Below are positions 43,255 to 52,435 of a stretch of DNA of 64,000 nucleotides, in pieces. Position 1 is the stretch's first letter. Each line of letters opens with the position of its first letter. The notes below the pieces were generated by a model, which saw nothing but the letters and a program-made list of their open reading frames with translations, had not been told where the DNA came from and did no database searches. A program made the translations under genes and the position numbers. The stretch is from Tenacibaculum aiptasiae (lineage in GTDB: Bacteria; Bacteroidota; Bacteroidia; Flavobacteriales; Flavobacteriaceae). The DNA is taken from positions 264,996 through 328,995 of the forward strand of contig NZ_WAAU01000003.1 in assembly GCF_008806755.1 (NCBI RefSeq), read 5' to 3'.

Positions 43255-45303
43255 TTATTTAAAATCAGCGTCAGAAACACCTTCGTTTATTTTTACTTCT
43301 GTAATTATAAAGTCAACTTTCTGTGGTCCAAATGACCTGGTAACTTTATGAGGAAATTTGATTCCATTTACTTCCTTGTAATCCGAAAATAGAGTTGGAG
43401 ATTTTATTTCTCCTTGAGGAGTTTTAATGGTTTCTATTTCTTTAATTTTCAGTCCAGAAGTAGTATCGTAAAATATTTCACTATCACCATATTTAATAAC
43501 ATATGCGCTCTTTCCTTCAACAGGCTCGATTCTTTCTAATTTTCCATTCTTATATGCATTATCTGCAAAAGGAGCAGACTCTCCCTTAGCTTTTTCAAGT
43601 TCTTTACCTTCAAGCTCCTTTTTTTGTCCACGAGCTTCTTGATATCCTTTAGTTCCGTCGAAAACCATTTTCTGCATAACATTCCCCATAACAGAAACTA
43701 CTACAGATGATTTGTTAGGTGCTGCATTTTTTTGAACTAAACTTAACTGCATTCCTTGAAGCTTAGCATTAGAAGAAATCATAGTAGATTTTACATTTCC
43801 TACTTTACTTTTACCTCCAATAGCTTTAAAGTAATTGTCTATAACTGTAGTTGCTGTAACACCTGCAGGAATAGGTAAGCTCATTTCTGGCTTTGTAGTA
43901 GGGTTACCTTTCTTGTCGAAATAATTGATTTTATAGTCAGAATTCTTTTCTAAATTCTTTAAAACATCAATTCCTTTACCAGTAATTATAATACGTGCTT
44001 TATCTCCTCTAAAATACTTAATAGCTGCATTTTGAACATCCTCTAATGTAACTGCATTAATATTAGCTAAGTAATTTTCGTAAAAATCGGCAGGTAAATT
44101 ATATCGAGCAATATTTAAGGCATATCTAGCCGCTGTTCTAGGTTTTTGAACATCCATTACAAAATTACCAATATATTTTGCTTTAGCATTCTTAAGCTCT
44201 TCTGGACTAACTTTTTGATAGCGAATTTTATTAATTTCTTTTTGTAATTCTACTACAGAACTATCTGTTACCATATTTCTAACAGCAGCTGTTGCTCTAA
44301 AAGTAGCAGCATTTCTACTTTGTCTTACACTAGAGTAAGAACCATATGTGTATCCTTTATCTTCACGTAAATTCATGAATAAACGTGCAGTTCCACCACC
44401 ACCTAAAATGTTATTTGCTAATAATGCAGCGTAATAATCTTTATCACCTAATACTAAATCAATATTGTTAATTACTGCAATTTCAGATTGTACAGCATTT
44501 GGCATATCGATAAAATCGATTTCAGTAGTAGTAGGGTTTGTTGGTTTTGGTAAAGTAGCTGAAGGTATATTTCCAGCTTTCCATCCGCTAAATAATTTAG
44601 TAACTAATTTTTTTGTTTTAGCAGGATTAATATCTCCAACAATTACTAAATAAGAATTGTTAGGACGATAGTATGTATTGTAATTGTTTTTTACATCAGC
44701 TAAAGTAACACTTTTGATACTTTCAGGTGTTGTAAATTCTCCATAAGGATGATTTTTACCGTAGGTTAGTACGTCTTGAACTCTAGAAGCGATAGCAGAT
44801 ACGCTTTTCTCATTAGATTTTAATCCATCTAAAGTACGAGCAACAGCTTTGTCGAATTCTTCTTGTGAAAAAACAGGATTTTTAACTCCGTCTGCCATTA
44901 ATCCTAATACTTCAGAAAAGTATTTTTTTAATGATGATGCATATGCTCCATCTTTACTATAGCTCACAAATGCTCCTAAATAATCTACTTTTTCGTTGAA
45001 ATCATCTTTAGAAATAGAAGTAGTTCCATTTCCTAGTAAACCACCCATTAAATCTGCTAATCCAGCTTTTGAACCTTCAGCTACAGGTTTGTTGTCAATA
45101 GTTAAACTAGCTGAGGCTCTAGGTAATTTATGATTTTCAACCATAATTACTTGTAAACCGTTAGGTAATTTAAATTTTTCGGCTTTACCTAATTGAACTT
45201 TAGGAGCAGGCCCTGGTTTTGGTTGTTTATTTAAATCGCGTTGTGCATTTACAGCAAAAGACATTGCTAAAATCGCGACTAATGATAAAATTTTTGTCTT
45301 CAT
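43255..45303 (-). CDS. M16-family subunit without zinc site, with C-terminal extra domain
   Basis: This 682-residue secreted protein (signal to about 20) has the two-fold M16 layout, but the HxxEH motif is absent; the matching segment reads GLADLMGGLLGNGT. It is therefore probably the non-catalytic partner of the adjacent M16 protease. Residues 490-682 form an additional LolA-like lipoprotein-interaction domain (VVSVMGNVMQKMVFDGTKGY). It is co-transcribed with the catalytic subunit gene (26-base gap). Confidence 0.85.
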   Translation of the reverse strand: MKTKILSLVAILAMSFAVNAQRDLNKQPKPGPAPKVQLGKAEKFKLPNGLQVIMVENHKLPRASASLTIDNKPVAEGSKAGLADLMGGLLGNGTTSISKDDFNEKVDYLGAFVSYSKDGAYASSLKKYFSEVLGLMADGVKNPVFSQEEFDKAVARTLDGLKSNEKSVSAIASRVQDVLTYGKNHPYGEFTTPESIKSVTLADVKNNYNTYYRPNNSYLVIVGDINPAKTKKLVTKLFSGWKAGNIPSATLPKPTNPTTTEIDFIDMPNAVQSEIAVINNIDLVLGDKDYYAALLANNILGGGGTARLFMNLREDKGYTYGSYSSVRQSRNAATFRATAAVRNMVTDSSVVELQKEINKIRYQKVSPEELKNAKAKYIGNFVMDVQKPRTAARYALNIARYNLPADFYENYLANINAVTLEDVQNAAIKYFRGDKARIIITGKGIDVLKNLEKNSDYKINYFDKKGNPTTKPEMSLPIPAGVTATTVIDNYFKAIGGKSKVGNVKSTMISSNAKLQGMQLSLVQKNAAPNKSSVVVSVMGNVMQKMVFDGTKGYQEARGQKKELEGKELEKAKGESAPFADNAYKNGKLERIEPVEGKSAYVIKYGDSEIFYDTTSGLKIKEIETIKTPQGEIKSPTLFSDYKEVNGIKFPHKVTRSFGPQKVDFIITEVKINEGVSDADFK

Positions 45304-45328
45304 AATTCTTTTATATTGTCTTTTGATG

Positions 45329-46645
45329 TTACTTTTTACTTTCTGGTAAATATTCCATTAACAAACGCTTGTTTGTTTGTAAGTACTTTTTAGCTACATC
45401 TCTAATTTCTTCTCGTGTAATTGAACGATAAATGTCAATCTCTGTGTTAATTAGGTTTGTGTCACCATATAATACATTATAACGAGCTAATGAATTTGCA
45501 ATTCCTTCTACACTAGAGTTTGAGTTTACAAATTGATTTTCAAACTTATTTTGTAGTTTTTGATAATCTTTTTCAGAAATTAAATTTGTTTGAAGTTTTA
45601 CAACTTCTTCATCAATTTCTTTTACTAAATCGCTTAATGAAGTTTTGCCTAAAGGAAGTGCATAAATGATATATGTACCGTAGTCTTCTTGACTTAAGTT
45701 TATAGCTCCTGCTTGTAAAGCCATTTTCTTTTTGTCAACTAATTTTTTATATAAAACTGAACTTTTTCCACTGCTTAAATATGAAGATATCATGTCTAAT
45801 ACTCTAGAATCACGTGTTTTCATAGATGGTGTTCTATAAGCTTCCATAATTGCAGGAATCTGAATATTTGGATCGTAAGCTTTAGCTTCTATTTGAGTAG
45901 TAATTGGATCTTCTTTAGGGAAATTTCTTTCAATATCTTTTCCTCTAGGGATTCTTTCAAAATATTCCTTTATCCATTTTTTAGCTTGTTTTACATTAAT
46001 ATCTCCAGCAACCACTAGTGTTGCATTATTAGGAACATAAAACTTTTTGTTAAAAGCAATAAACTCTTCTAATGTAGCATCGTCTAAATGTTTCATTTTT
46101 CCGATTGTAGTCCCTTTATATGGGTGCTTTTTAAACATATTCTTTTTTACGTTTTCTAAAAAACGAGAATATGGCTGGTTGTCTACACGCAAACGCTTTT
46201 CTTCTTTTACAACCTCATTTTGAGTATCTACACCTTCTTGTCCAATAATTGGATGTAATAACCTTTCAGATTCCATCCATAGTCCTAATTCCAAATTATT
46301 TGATGGAAATATTTCATAGTAATATGTTCTATCGTCAGTAGTATTAGCATTGTTTTTTCCTCCATTAGAAGAAACAATTTTAAACCAATCACCTTTTTTA
46401 ATATTTTTAGTTCCTTCAAACAATAAGTGTTCAAAAAAATGAGCCATACCTGTACGATCAGGTTGTTCATCTTTTGCACCTACATGGTACATAACAGCTG
46501 TTGTAACAACAGGAGCAGAGTTGTCTTTATGCAAAATAACATGCATCCCGTTACTTAAATCGTACTCTTCAAACTCCACTTTTTGTGCATTTGTAGCGAA
46601 TACAAATAACATAGCTGAAGCAAGAGATAAAATACTTTTTTTCAT
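45329..46645 (-). CDS. M16 family zinc peptidase
   Basis: This periplasmic protease of 438 residues has the HxxEH zinc motif HFFEHLLFEGT near 66-76 with the third ligand Glu in NEVVKEEKRL near 140. It resembles pitrilysin/mitochondrial processing peptidase. The signal peptide is MKKSILSLASAMLFVFATNA. Pairing with the following non-catalytic M16 gene suggests a heterodimer, as in bacterial M16B pairs. Confidence 0.9.
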   Translation of the reverse strand: MKKSILSLASAMLFVFATNAQKVEFEEYDLSNGMHVILHKDNSAPVVTTAVMYHVGAKDEQPDRTGMAHFFEHLLFEGTKNIKKGDWFKIVSSNGGKNNANTTDDRTYYYEIFPSNNLELGLWMESERLLHPIIGQEGVDTQNEVVKEEKRLRVDNQPYSRFLENVKKNMFKKHPYKGTTIGKMKHLDDATLEEFIAFNKKFYVPNNATLVVAGDINVKQAKKWIKEYFERIPRGKDIERNFPKEDPITTQIEAKAYDPNIQIPAIMEAYRTPSMKTRDSRVLDMISSYLSSGKSSVLYKKLVDKKKMALQAGAINLSQEDYGTYIIYALPLGKTSLSDLVKEIDEEVVKLQTNLISEKDYQKLQNKFENQFVNSNSSVEGIANSLARYNVLYGDTNLINTEIDIYRSITREEIRDVAKKYLQTNKRLLMEYLPESKK

Positions 46646-46771
46646 TAATTAATTTATTAGTTCTTGACTGATTTTGACATATGTGACGTTAATTTAAGGT
46701 ATTTGTTACATAGTAGGAAAAATATTTTTTAACTTATTAAGTATTAAAAGATTAATTTTCTGTATTATAGG

Positions 46772-46801
46772 TTGTTTTCTGTGTTAAAAAACGTATATTT
46801 G
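46772..46801 (+). promoter_or_regulatory. rplU-rpmA promoter, TTG-N19-TATATTTG
   Basis: A -33 TTG at 46772-46774 is followed by exactly 19 bases and -7 TATATTTG at 46794-46801, the best match to the Bacteroidetes consensus in the window. It gives a leader of about 45 bases before rplU. Confidence 0.75.
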
Positions 46802-46853
46802 CACCCGCATTTTCATTAAGAAGGTGCGAATAATATAACGCAAAACAAAAAGT

Positions 46854-47339
46854 ATGTACGCAATCGTAGAGATAGCAGGGCAGCAATTTAAAGTAGCAAA
46901 AGACCAAAAAGTATACGTACACCGTTTACAAGAGGCAGAAGGATCAAAAGTAACTTTTGATAACGTAATGCTTATTGAAGATAAAGGTAACGTAACTATT
47001 GGCGCCCCAGCTATAGAAGGAGCAGGAGTAACTGCTAAGGTATTAGGTCACTTAAAAGGTGATAAAGTAATCGTTTTCAAAAAGAAAAGAAGAAAAGGTT
47101 ACAAAAAGAAAAATGGACACAGACAGTCTTTAACTGAGATTCAAATCGAAGGTATTTCTGCTTCTGGTGTAAAAAAGGCGGCTGCTAAAAAAGAAGCTCC
47201 TAAAGCAGAAGTTAAAGCTGAATCTAAAGATATTAGTTCAATGACTGTTGCAGAATTAAAAGCTTTAGCTAAAGAAAAAGGTATTTCTGGATACACTTCT
47301 TTAAAGAAAGCTGAATTAATTGAAGCATTAAGTAAATAA
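46854..47339 (+). CDS. rplU: 50S ribosomal protein L21 with C-terminal SAP/Rho-N-like extension
   Basis: bL21 binds 23S rRNA. Residues 1-105 match the normal protein (MYAIVEIAGQQFKVAKDQKV; KKKNGHRQSLTEIQIEGI). A Lys/Ala linker and a helix pair of about 35 residues at the end (MTVAELKALAKEKGISGYTS, KKAELIEALSK) extend it to 161; the tail resembles SAP or Rho N-terminal motifs that bind nucleic acid. The gene is followed by rpmA after 22 bases. Confidence 0.93.
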   Translation: MYAIVEIAGQQFKVAKDQKVYVHRLQEAEGSKVTFDNVMLIEDKGNVTIGAPAIEGAGVTAKVLGHLKGDKVIVFKKKRRKGYKKKNGHRQSLTEIQIEGISASGVKKAAAKKEAPKAEVKAESKDISSMTVAELKALAKEKGISGYTSLKKAELIEALSK

Positions 47340-47361
47340 TTAACTTTAAAAACTTACAGAA

Positions 47362-47622
47362 ATGGCTCATAAAAAAGGTGTTGGTAGTTCGAAGAATGGT
47401 AGAGAATCAGAATCGAAACGACTAGGAGTAAAGATTTTTGGAGGACAAGCTGCTATTGCAGGTAACATTATTGTTCGTCAAAGAGGAACAACTCACAATC
47501 CAGGTGAAAACGTTTACATGGGTAAAGATCATACTTTACACGCTAAAGTTGATGGTGTAGTTGAATTCAGAAAGAAAAGAGACAACAAGTCTTATGTTTC
47601 TATAGTTCCTTTCGAGGCTTAA
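47362..47622 (+). CDS. rpmA: 50S ribosomal protein L27
   Basis: bL27 (86 residues) contacts the peptidyl-transferase centre through its N-terminus. It starts [20 protein letters not shown], without the cleavable leader seen in Firmicutes, and contains [20 protein letters not shown]. It is the second gene of the L21-L27 operon and is followed by a terminator. Confidence 0.96.
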   Translation: MAHKKGVGSSKNGRESESKRLGVKIFGGQAAIAGNIIVRQRGTTHNPGENVYMGKDHTLHAKVDGVVEFRKKRDNKSYVSIVPFEA

Positions 47623-47643
47623 GAAACTACTTGATTAAATAAG

Positions 47644-47677
47644 AAAAAGCTCAAACAATTTGTTTGAGCTTTTTTTT
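47644..47677 (+). terminator. rplU-rpmA terminator
   Basis: The arms AAAAAGCTCAAAC (47644-47656) and GTTTGAGCTTTTT (47662-47674) are followed by further T on the plus strand. Confidence 0.9.
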
Positions 47678-47703
47678 ATATATAAACTAAACTTATTTCA
47701 AAT

Positions 47704-47737
47704 AAAAAAGCATCTCTTTATTAAAGTGATGCTTTTT
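47704..47737 (-). terminator. Terminator facing the minus strand
   Basis: The arms AAAAAGCATC (47705-47714) and GATGCTTTTT (47728-47737), with inner CTTT/AAAG, have a T6 tract on the minus strand. No annotated minus-strand gene ends here, so it implies a small transcript from the right. Confidence 0.7.
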
Positions 47738-47797
47738 AGTTTAATATCATTATTGATTAATCCCCTAATTTATCATAATGATTCCCCTTGTGTATTA
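47704..47797 (-). ncRNA. Possible small RNA upstream of the LytTR regulator
   Basis: The stretch 47738-47797 on the minus strand carries GGGGAA near its 5' side and an 8-bp hairpin (47746-47753 with 47775-47782) whose loop shows GGGGA, ending at the terminator above. A weak -7-like CATATTTG lies at 47803-47810. The GGGGA-in-loop layout resembles unit C at 293-388, but the operator TGTGGATTTCCGCA is absent. There is no ORF. Confidence 0.3.
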
Positions 47798-47959
47798 TGG
47801 TACAAATATGAGGCGAAAATATATTTTTTTCGATAACATATGTATAAATAGTAAGAAATAGTGTGTAAATGGTTGGTCTTTTGTTTTTTTAGGTGAATAA
47901 GAAGCCTTTTTTTATATATAAATGCTTTATCCTGATTTTAATTTTACAATTATAAAAGT

Positions 47960-47967
47960 TACATTTG
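47960..47967 (+). promoter_or_regulatory. LytTR regulator promoter, -7 box TACATTTG
   Basis: The sequence is an exact TAnnTTTG box 18 bases before ATG 47985, which argues against the ATG at 47922 as the translation start. Confidence 0.55.
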
Positions 47968-47984
47968 GTTGCAAATCCCACTTT

Positions 47985-48722
47985 ATGTTAAAAGCAGTTA
48001 TTGTTGATGATGAACCAAAAGCTATCAAAAGTCTTTTGTGGGAATTATCGAATTTTAATGATGATTTAGAAATCATACAAACATTTACAGAAGCCGATAA
48101 GGCTATAAAATATATAAACGAAAACACTATTGATTGCCTTTTTTTAGATATAGAAATGCCTACAATGGATGGTTTTCAACTGCTTGAAAAATTAGAAAAA
48201 ACAGACTTTGCTGTTGTTATAACTACCGCTTATAATGAGTATGCTATTAAAGCATTAAAAAATCAGGCTATAGATTATTTACTAAAACCTATAGATACTG
48301 ATGACTTGGAAGAAACGTTGAACAGGATAAAAAAGCATTATTCAAAAAACAATAATTATGATGATAAGTTTGAAAAAATACTTTCAAGCTTCAATAAAAA
48401 ATTCAATAGAAGGAAAATAACAATAAATACAGATGGTAAACTTATTTTTTTAGAGCAATTTGAAATATTATTTGTTGAATCTGACGGTAATTATTGCTCA
48501 ATTCATACTACAAATAATAAGAAAATAGTAGTTACTAAAAAATTAAAAGAAATTAATTTACTGTTACCTGAAGAACATTTTTTTAGAATTCATAATTCCT
48601 ACATCATTAACTTAAATAAAATTAAAGAGTTTTTAAAGTCTGATGGTTATGTAATTATTGAAAACAATCATAAAATCCCTGTATCAAGACAACGAAAATC
48701 GGATCTGTTAGAAAAGTTTTAG
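47985..48722 (+). CDS. LytTR family response regulator
   Basis: This response regulator of 245 residues has a receiver with D8-D9, phospho-acceptor D55 (FLDIEMPTMDGF) and Lys in YLLKPID near 101, and a LytTR DNA-binding domain over 140-245 (EILFVESDGNYCSIHTTNNK; FFRIHNSYIINLNKI). The start at 47985 fits both the family and the promoter. It is followed by one base and then the TPR histidine kinase gene, its cognate sensor. Confidence 0.92.
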   Translation: MLKAVIVDDEPKAIKSLLWELSNFNDDLEIIQTFTEADKAIKYINENTIDCLFLDIEMPTMDGFQLLEKLEKTDFAVVITTAYNEYAIKALKNQAIDYLLKPIDTDDLEETLNRIKKHYSKNNNYDDKFEKILSSFNKKFNRRKITINTDGKLIFLEQFEILFVESDGNYCSIHTTNNKKIVVTKKLKEINLLLPEEHFFRIHNSYIINLNKIKEFLKSDGYVIIENNHKIPVSRQRKSDLLEKF

Positions 48723-48723
48723 G

Positions 48724-50637
48724 ATGAAAAAAATCTTCACATTAATATTATTCTTTTTGTTCAGCATTATATGTTTGTCTCAAAAAAATGTTGATAGTTT
48801 AATAGTTAAAGCTATTGAAATAAAAGAGACTAATTATTTCGAGCTTCAAAAGCATTTCAAAAGAGTTCGATTTACTAGTGAAGAATTAAACTTACTTTTA
48901 AATGAAAGTAAAAAAAACGATTATATCTTAGGTCAGATTTTTGCCAAAAATGTCCAAGGGCGATCTCATAGAAATGTTACAGAATATAATAAAGCAATAA
49001 AAAGATATAAAGAAGCTTTAGAATTAGCTAAAGAGATTAAAAGTGTTGAGGCGGAAGTAGTAACATTAAATCAATTAGGTGTTGTTTATAGAAGGCAAGA
49101 TAAAATAAGGATGGCTCTGAATTACCATCAATCTGCTTTAGAAATTATTTCAAAAATAGAGAAGCCTAATAAGGATATTAAAATTAGTCATAGTATTTCA
49201 ATTAATAGCTTAGGAAATATCTATTTAGCTTTAAAACAATATGAAAAAGCACTAGAGAAATTTAGTAAGTCTATAGCTATTCAAAAGGACTTAGATGATA
49301 AAAGAGGATTGGCGATTAATCACCAAAATATTGGTTATGCTTATAAACACATCGGAGACCTAAATCAAGCTTTAGACAACTATCAAAAATCATTAAAATA
49401 TAATAATCTAAATAAAGATCAGTTAGGAAAAGTAATTTGCCATAATAGTATAAGTGGTATTTTAATTAAACAATCTAAATACGAAGAAGCTCATAAGTAT
49501 ATTAAGGAGGTTGTTGAGCTTGCTGAATCTATAGGGAATAGGTATTACTTGTCTGAAGTGTACAATACTTTAGGGTGTGCTCTTTTAAAATTGAATAGAT
49601 TAAATGAGGCTAAAATTTACATCAATAAAGCGCTAAGAATATCTTTGAAGAATAATATTCCTTCGAGTTTAACAGTGTCTTATGATCATTTATCTGAACT
49701 ATATCAAAAACAAAAGAAATACAAGAAGTCTTTAGAGTATTACAAAATGGCAATTGAATTAGAAAAAAAGACATTCAATGCTAAAAATATTCGTTATGTA
49801 AATAGCTTAATTAGCAAGTACGATAATGAAGTTAAGAGTAATAAAATTAAAGATCTTGCAAAGCAAAATGAAATAGGTAAGTTAAAACTTACAAGAAATC
49901 GTAATATTCTAATTATAGCTTTGGTTTCTATAGCTTTATTTGGTGTTTTATTATATTCAATATATAGACAACGTTTGTTAAAAAATGATAAGCAAATTTT
50001 ACTTTTAGAGCAAGAAGCATTAAGAATTCAAATGAACCCACATTTTGTGTTCAATGCTCTGAATTCTATTAAGCTTTATATTATCAATAATGAACAAAAG
50101 AATGCGGTTTATTATTTAAATAAGTTTTCAAAGTTAATTCGTAGTATTTTAGATTCTTCTAGAGTAAAAGAGGTAACACTGGGAGAAGAGTTAAAAACGA
50201 TGAACTTGTATATGAGTATTGAAAATATTAGGTTTTCAAATGAAATAGAATATGAGGAAAATATTAGTCCTGATTTAGAGTTAGAGAGAATAAAAATACC
50301 TCCATTAATATTACAGCCGTTTTTAGAAAATTCTATTTGGCATGGATTGTCTTCAAAAAAAGGGAGTAAAAAAGTAGAGTTATCAGTAGAAAAAATTTCG
50401 GATGAGTTTATTCAAATTGATATATCAGATAATGGAATAGGAAGAGATGCAGCTTTAAAAATTAAAAAAAACAAATCCCTGAATAGAGATTCTATAGGAA
50501 TAGAATTAACTACGGAAAGGTTGAAAAACTTCGCTAATCAATATCAAAATGATTTTTCTTTAGTTTATATAGATTTGGTTGATGAAAAAGGCCAATCTAT
50601 TGGAACAAGAGTTACTTTAAGGCTTCCAATAATCTAA
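48724..50637 (+). CDS. TPR-containing LytS-type sensor histidine kinase
   Basis: This sensor of 637 residues has a signal peptide (to about 20), TPR repeats over 80-370, one transmembrane helix near 393-413, and a His_kinase domain with phospho-acceptor His near 440 in QMNPHFVFNALNSIK. The ATPase part has DNGIGRD near 575. The TPR part probably faces the periplasm. It is paired with the LytTR regulator, while the similar TPR kinase at 1132 uses a NarL-type core. Confidence 0.9.
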   Translation: MKKIFTLILFFLFSIICLSQKNVDSLIVKAIEIKETNYFELQKHFKRVRFTSEELNLLLNESKKNDYILGQIFAKNVQGRSHRNVTEYNKAIKRYKEALELAKEIKSVEAEVVTLNQLGVVYRRQDKIRMALNYHQSALEIISKIEKPNKDIKISHSISINSLGNIYLALKQYEKALEKFSKSIAIQKDLDDKRGLAINHQNIGYAYKHIGDLNQALDNYQKSLKYNNLNKDQLGKVICHNSISGILIKQSKYEEAHKYIKEVVELAESIGNRYYLSEVYNTLGCALLKLNRLNEAKIYINKALRISLKNNIPSSLTVSYDHLSELYQKQKKYKKSLEYYKMAIELEKKTFNAKNIRYVNSLISKYDNEVKSNKIKDLAKQNEIGKLKLTRNRNILIIALVSIALFGVLLYSIYRQRLLKNDKQILLLEQEALRIQMNPHFVFNALNSIKLYIINNEQKNAVYYLNKFSKLIRSILDSSRVKEVTLGEELKTMNLYMSIENIRFSNEIEYEENISPDLELERIKIPPLILQPFLENSIWHGLSSKKGSKKVELSVEKISDEFIQIDISDNGIGRDAALKIKKNKSLNRDSIGIELTTERLKNFANQYQNDFSLVYIDLVDEKGQSIGTRVTLRLPII

Positions 50638-51716
50638 AAATTAAATTTTAGTTGTACCCAAATTGGTTCTTTCTTTTCGGTATTTAAATTACTAAAAGAA
50701 ATTCCTAATAAACGAACAGAATTTTTTAAAGTTTCTTGAAATAATAATTCCTTAATTATAGGGTAAAAGTCTCTTTTTTGATAAATATAATGGTTGGTAG
50801 TTTTGCTTCGAGTCTGTTGGGTAAAGTCGCTATATTTTATTTTTAAAGTAATGGTTTTACCTTTAGTATTCGACTTTTTCATTCTGCGCTCTAATTCATC
50901 AGCAATTTTATCTAAACGTTCTAGCATAAACACTTCAGAAGATAAATTTTCATTAAAAGTACGTTCGGCTGCTATAGATTTTCTTATTCTATTAGGTTTT
51001 ACTTGGCTATTGTGAATCCCTCTAACAATATTATAATAATGTAAGCCAGACTTTCCAAATAGTTTAGAAAGCTCTTCTATTGATTTTTTCTTTAAATCTA
51101 AACCTGTGAAAATTCCTAGATTATGCATTTTAGCAGCAGTTACTTTTCCAACGCCGTAAAATTTATTGATAGGTAATTCTTCTAAAAAACTAATTACTTC
51201 TTCAGGGTTTATAGTTTTTTGACCGTTTGGCTTGTTAATGTCTGAAGCGACTTTTGCTATAAACTTATTTATAGAAATCCCAGCAGAAGCTCTTAATTCT
51301 AGTTCATCCCAGATACGTTTTCTTATTTCTTCTGCAATTAAACTGGCAGATAAAATTCCTTTTTTATTTTCAGTAACATCTAAGTAAGCTTCGTCAAGAG
51401 AAAGAGGTTCTACTAAATCTGTATAATCATAAAATATTTTTCTAATCTTAGAAGAAATTTCTTTGTATCTGTCAAACCTAGGAGGGACAAAGATTATGTG
51501 TGGACATTTTCTTTTAGCAAGTACTCCACTCATGGCAGAACGGACACCATATTTTCTGGCTTCGTAGCTAGCAGCAGAAACAACCCCTCTAATTTCACTT
51601 CCACCAACAGCAACAGGTTTATTCCTTAAATCAGGATTATCTAGTTGCTCTACCGATGCATAAAAAGCATCCATATCTACATGAATAATTTTACGATATG
51701 GTGGTTGTAATTCCAT
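50634..51716 (-). CDS. dinB: DNA polymerase IV (Y family)
   Basis: This translesion polymerase of 360 residues has catalytic DMDAFYASVEQ near 14-24, SLDEAYLDVT near 103-112, the helix-hairpin-helix thumb (NKFYGVGKVTAAKMHNLGI), and the little finger (RKSIAAERTFNENL). The usual C-terminal beta-clamp tail is short and unclear. It overlaps the kinase stop by four bases on the opposite strand. Confidence 0.93.
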   Translation of the reverse strand: MELQPPYRKIIHVDMDAFYASVEQLDNPDLRNKPVAVGGSEIRGVVSAASYEARKYGVRSAMSGVLAKRKCPHIIFVPPRFDRYKEISSKIRKIFYDYTDLVEPLSLDEAYLDVTENKKGILSASLIAEEIRKRIWDELELRASAGISINKFIAKVASDINKPNGQKTINPEEVISFLEELPINKFYGVGKVTAAKMHNLGIFTGLDLKKKSIEELSKLFGKSGLHYYNIVRGIHNSQVKPNRIRKSIAAERTFNENLSSEVFMLERLDKIADELERRMKKSNTKGKTITLKIKYSDFTQQTRSKTTNHYIYQKRDFYPIIKELLFQETLKNSVRLLGISFSNLNTEKKEPIWVQLKFNF

Positions 51717-51725
51717 TTTACAAAA

Positions 51726-52124
51726 CTAAAAACTATTAGAAAGATTTGTTAATACTTCGATGGTTTTAGCTTCATCTTTTTTTGCAACAAAAATATGATC
51801 GTGATAATAGCCGGCAACAACATTACAGCTAATGTTGTTTTTTGCAAGCTCTGTTGAAAAAGCAGCTGTGAGCCCTACGGCGTCTAGAGCTGAATGTATT
51901 TTTAAAGTAATCCAAGAAGCTATAAAGCTATATGGTAGATTTAAATTGTCGGCAACAGACTTTTTTAGAATAAGTGTTACACCTTCTTGCTCTTTAAAAA
52001 GACTAATAATTTCTTCTTTGTCAATATTTGAAGTGTTTGAAACTGTAGTAAAAACATACTCCCCTTTATTAACAAAAGGTTTCATTTCTTTAATTAAGGT
52101 AGTTAAATTCTTTTCTCCAGACAT
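51726..52124 (-). CDS. ACT-domain protein (tandem ACT, unknown ligand)
   Basis: This protein of 132 residues has two ACT-like halves: GEYVFTTVSNTSNIDKEEII near 18-40 and WITLKIHSALDAVGLTAAFS with NISCNVVAGYYHDHIFV over 70-115. ACT domains bind amino acids or similar effectors; the second half resembles the ACT_3/ACT_7 proteins once called DUF2241. No catalytic domain is attached. It is probably a free-standing regulator. Confidence 0.75.
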   Translation of the reverse strand: MSGEKNLTTLIKEMKPFVNKGEYVFTTVSNTSNIDKEEIISLFKEQEGVTLILKKSVADNLNLPYSFIASWITLKIHSALDAVGLTAAFSTELAKNNISCNVVAGYYHDHIFVAKKDEAKTIEVLTNLSNSF

Positions 52125-52160
52125 TTAAATTATTTAGTATAAAATTACATTATTTAAAAT

Positions 52161-52185
52161 AAAAAAGCTCTCAGAAGAGAGCTTT
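52161..52185 (-). terminator. Terminator after the trhO-trhP-ferredoxin operon
   Basis: The arms AAAGCTCTC (52164-52172) and GAGAGCTTT (52177-52185) have a T6 tract on the minus strand. Confidence 0.8.
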
Positions 52186-52204
52186 GATATATAGTAATAA
52201 GTAT

Positions 52205-52435
52205 TTAGAGTTGTTTTACTTCTATAATTTTAACAGGGCAAGCCTTTTTGGCTTCATATGATGCTTCGTAAATAGAATCATCGTGAGTTTTTATTGTGAA
52301 AAAACCTTTTTTTTCAGAAGAATGTAAAAGAACTGATTTTCCATCTTTTTTCGACATCTGAAATTGTGCTGGAGCTACCTCTACACAATAATTACAACCA
52401 ATACATTTTTTTCTTTGTAAAGTAACTACTACCAT
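52205..52435 (-). CDS. Single-cluster 4Fe-4S ferredoxin
   Basis: This protein of 76 residues has cluster ligands in KCIGCNYCVEVAP (C-x2-C-x2-C) and the fourth Cys in KKACPVKIIE; the second four-Cys motif of two-cluster ferredoxins is missing. It may carry electrons to the U32 enzyme encoded immediately upstream (its start abuts the trhP stop). An alternative is an unrelated electron carrier. Confidence 0.85.
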   Translation of the reverse strand: MVVVTLQRKKCIGCNYCVEVAPAQFQMSKKDGKSVLLHSSEKKGFFTIKTHDDSIYEASYEAKKACPVKIIEVKQL

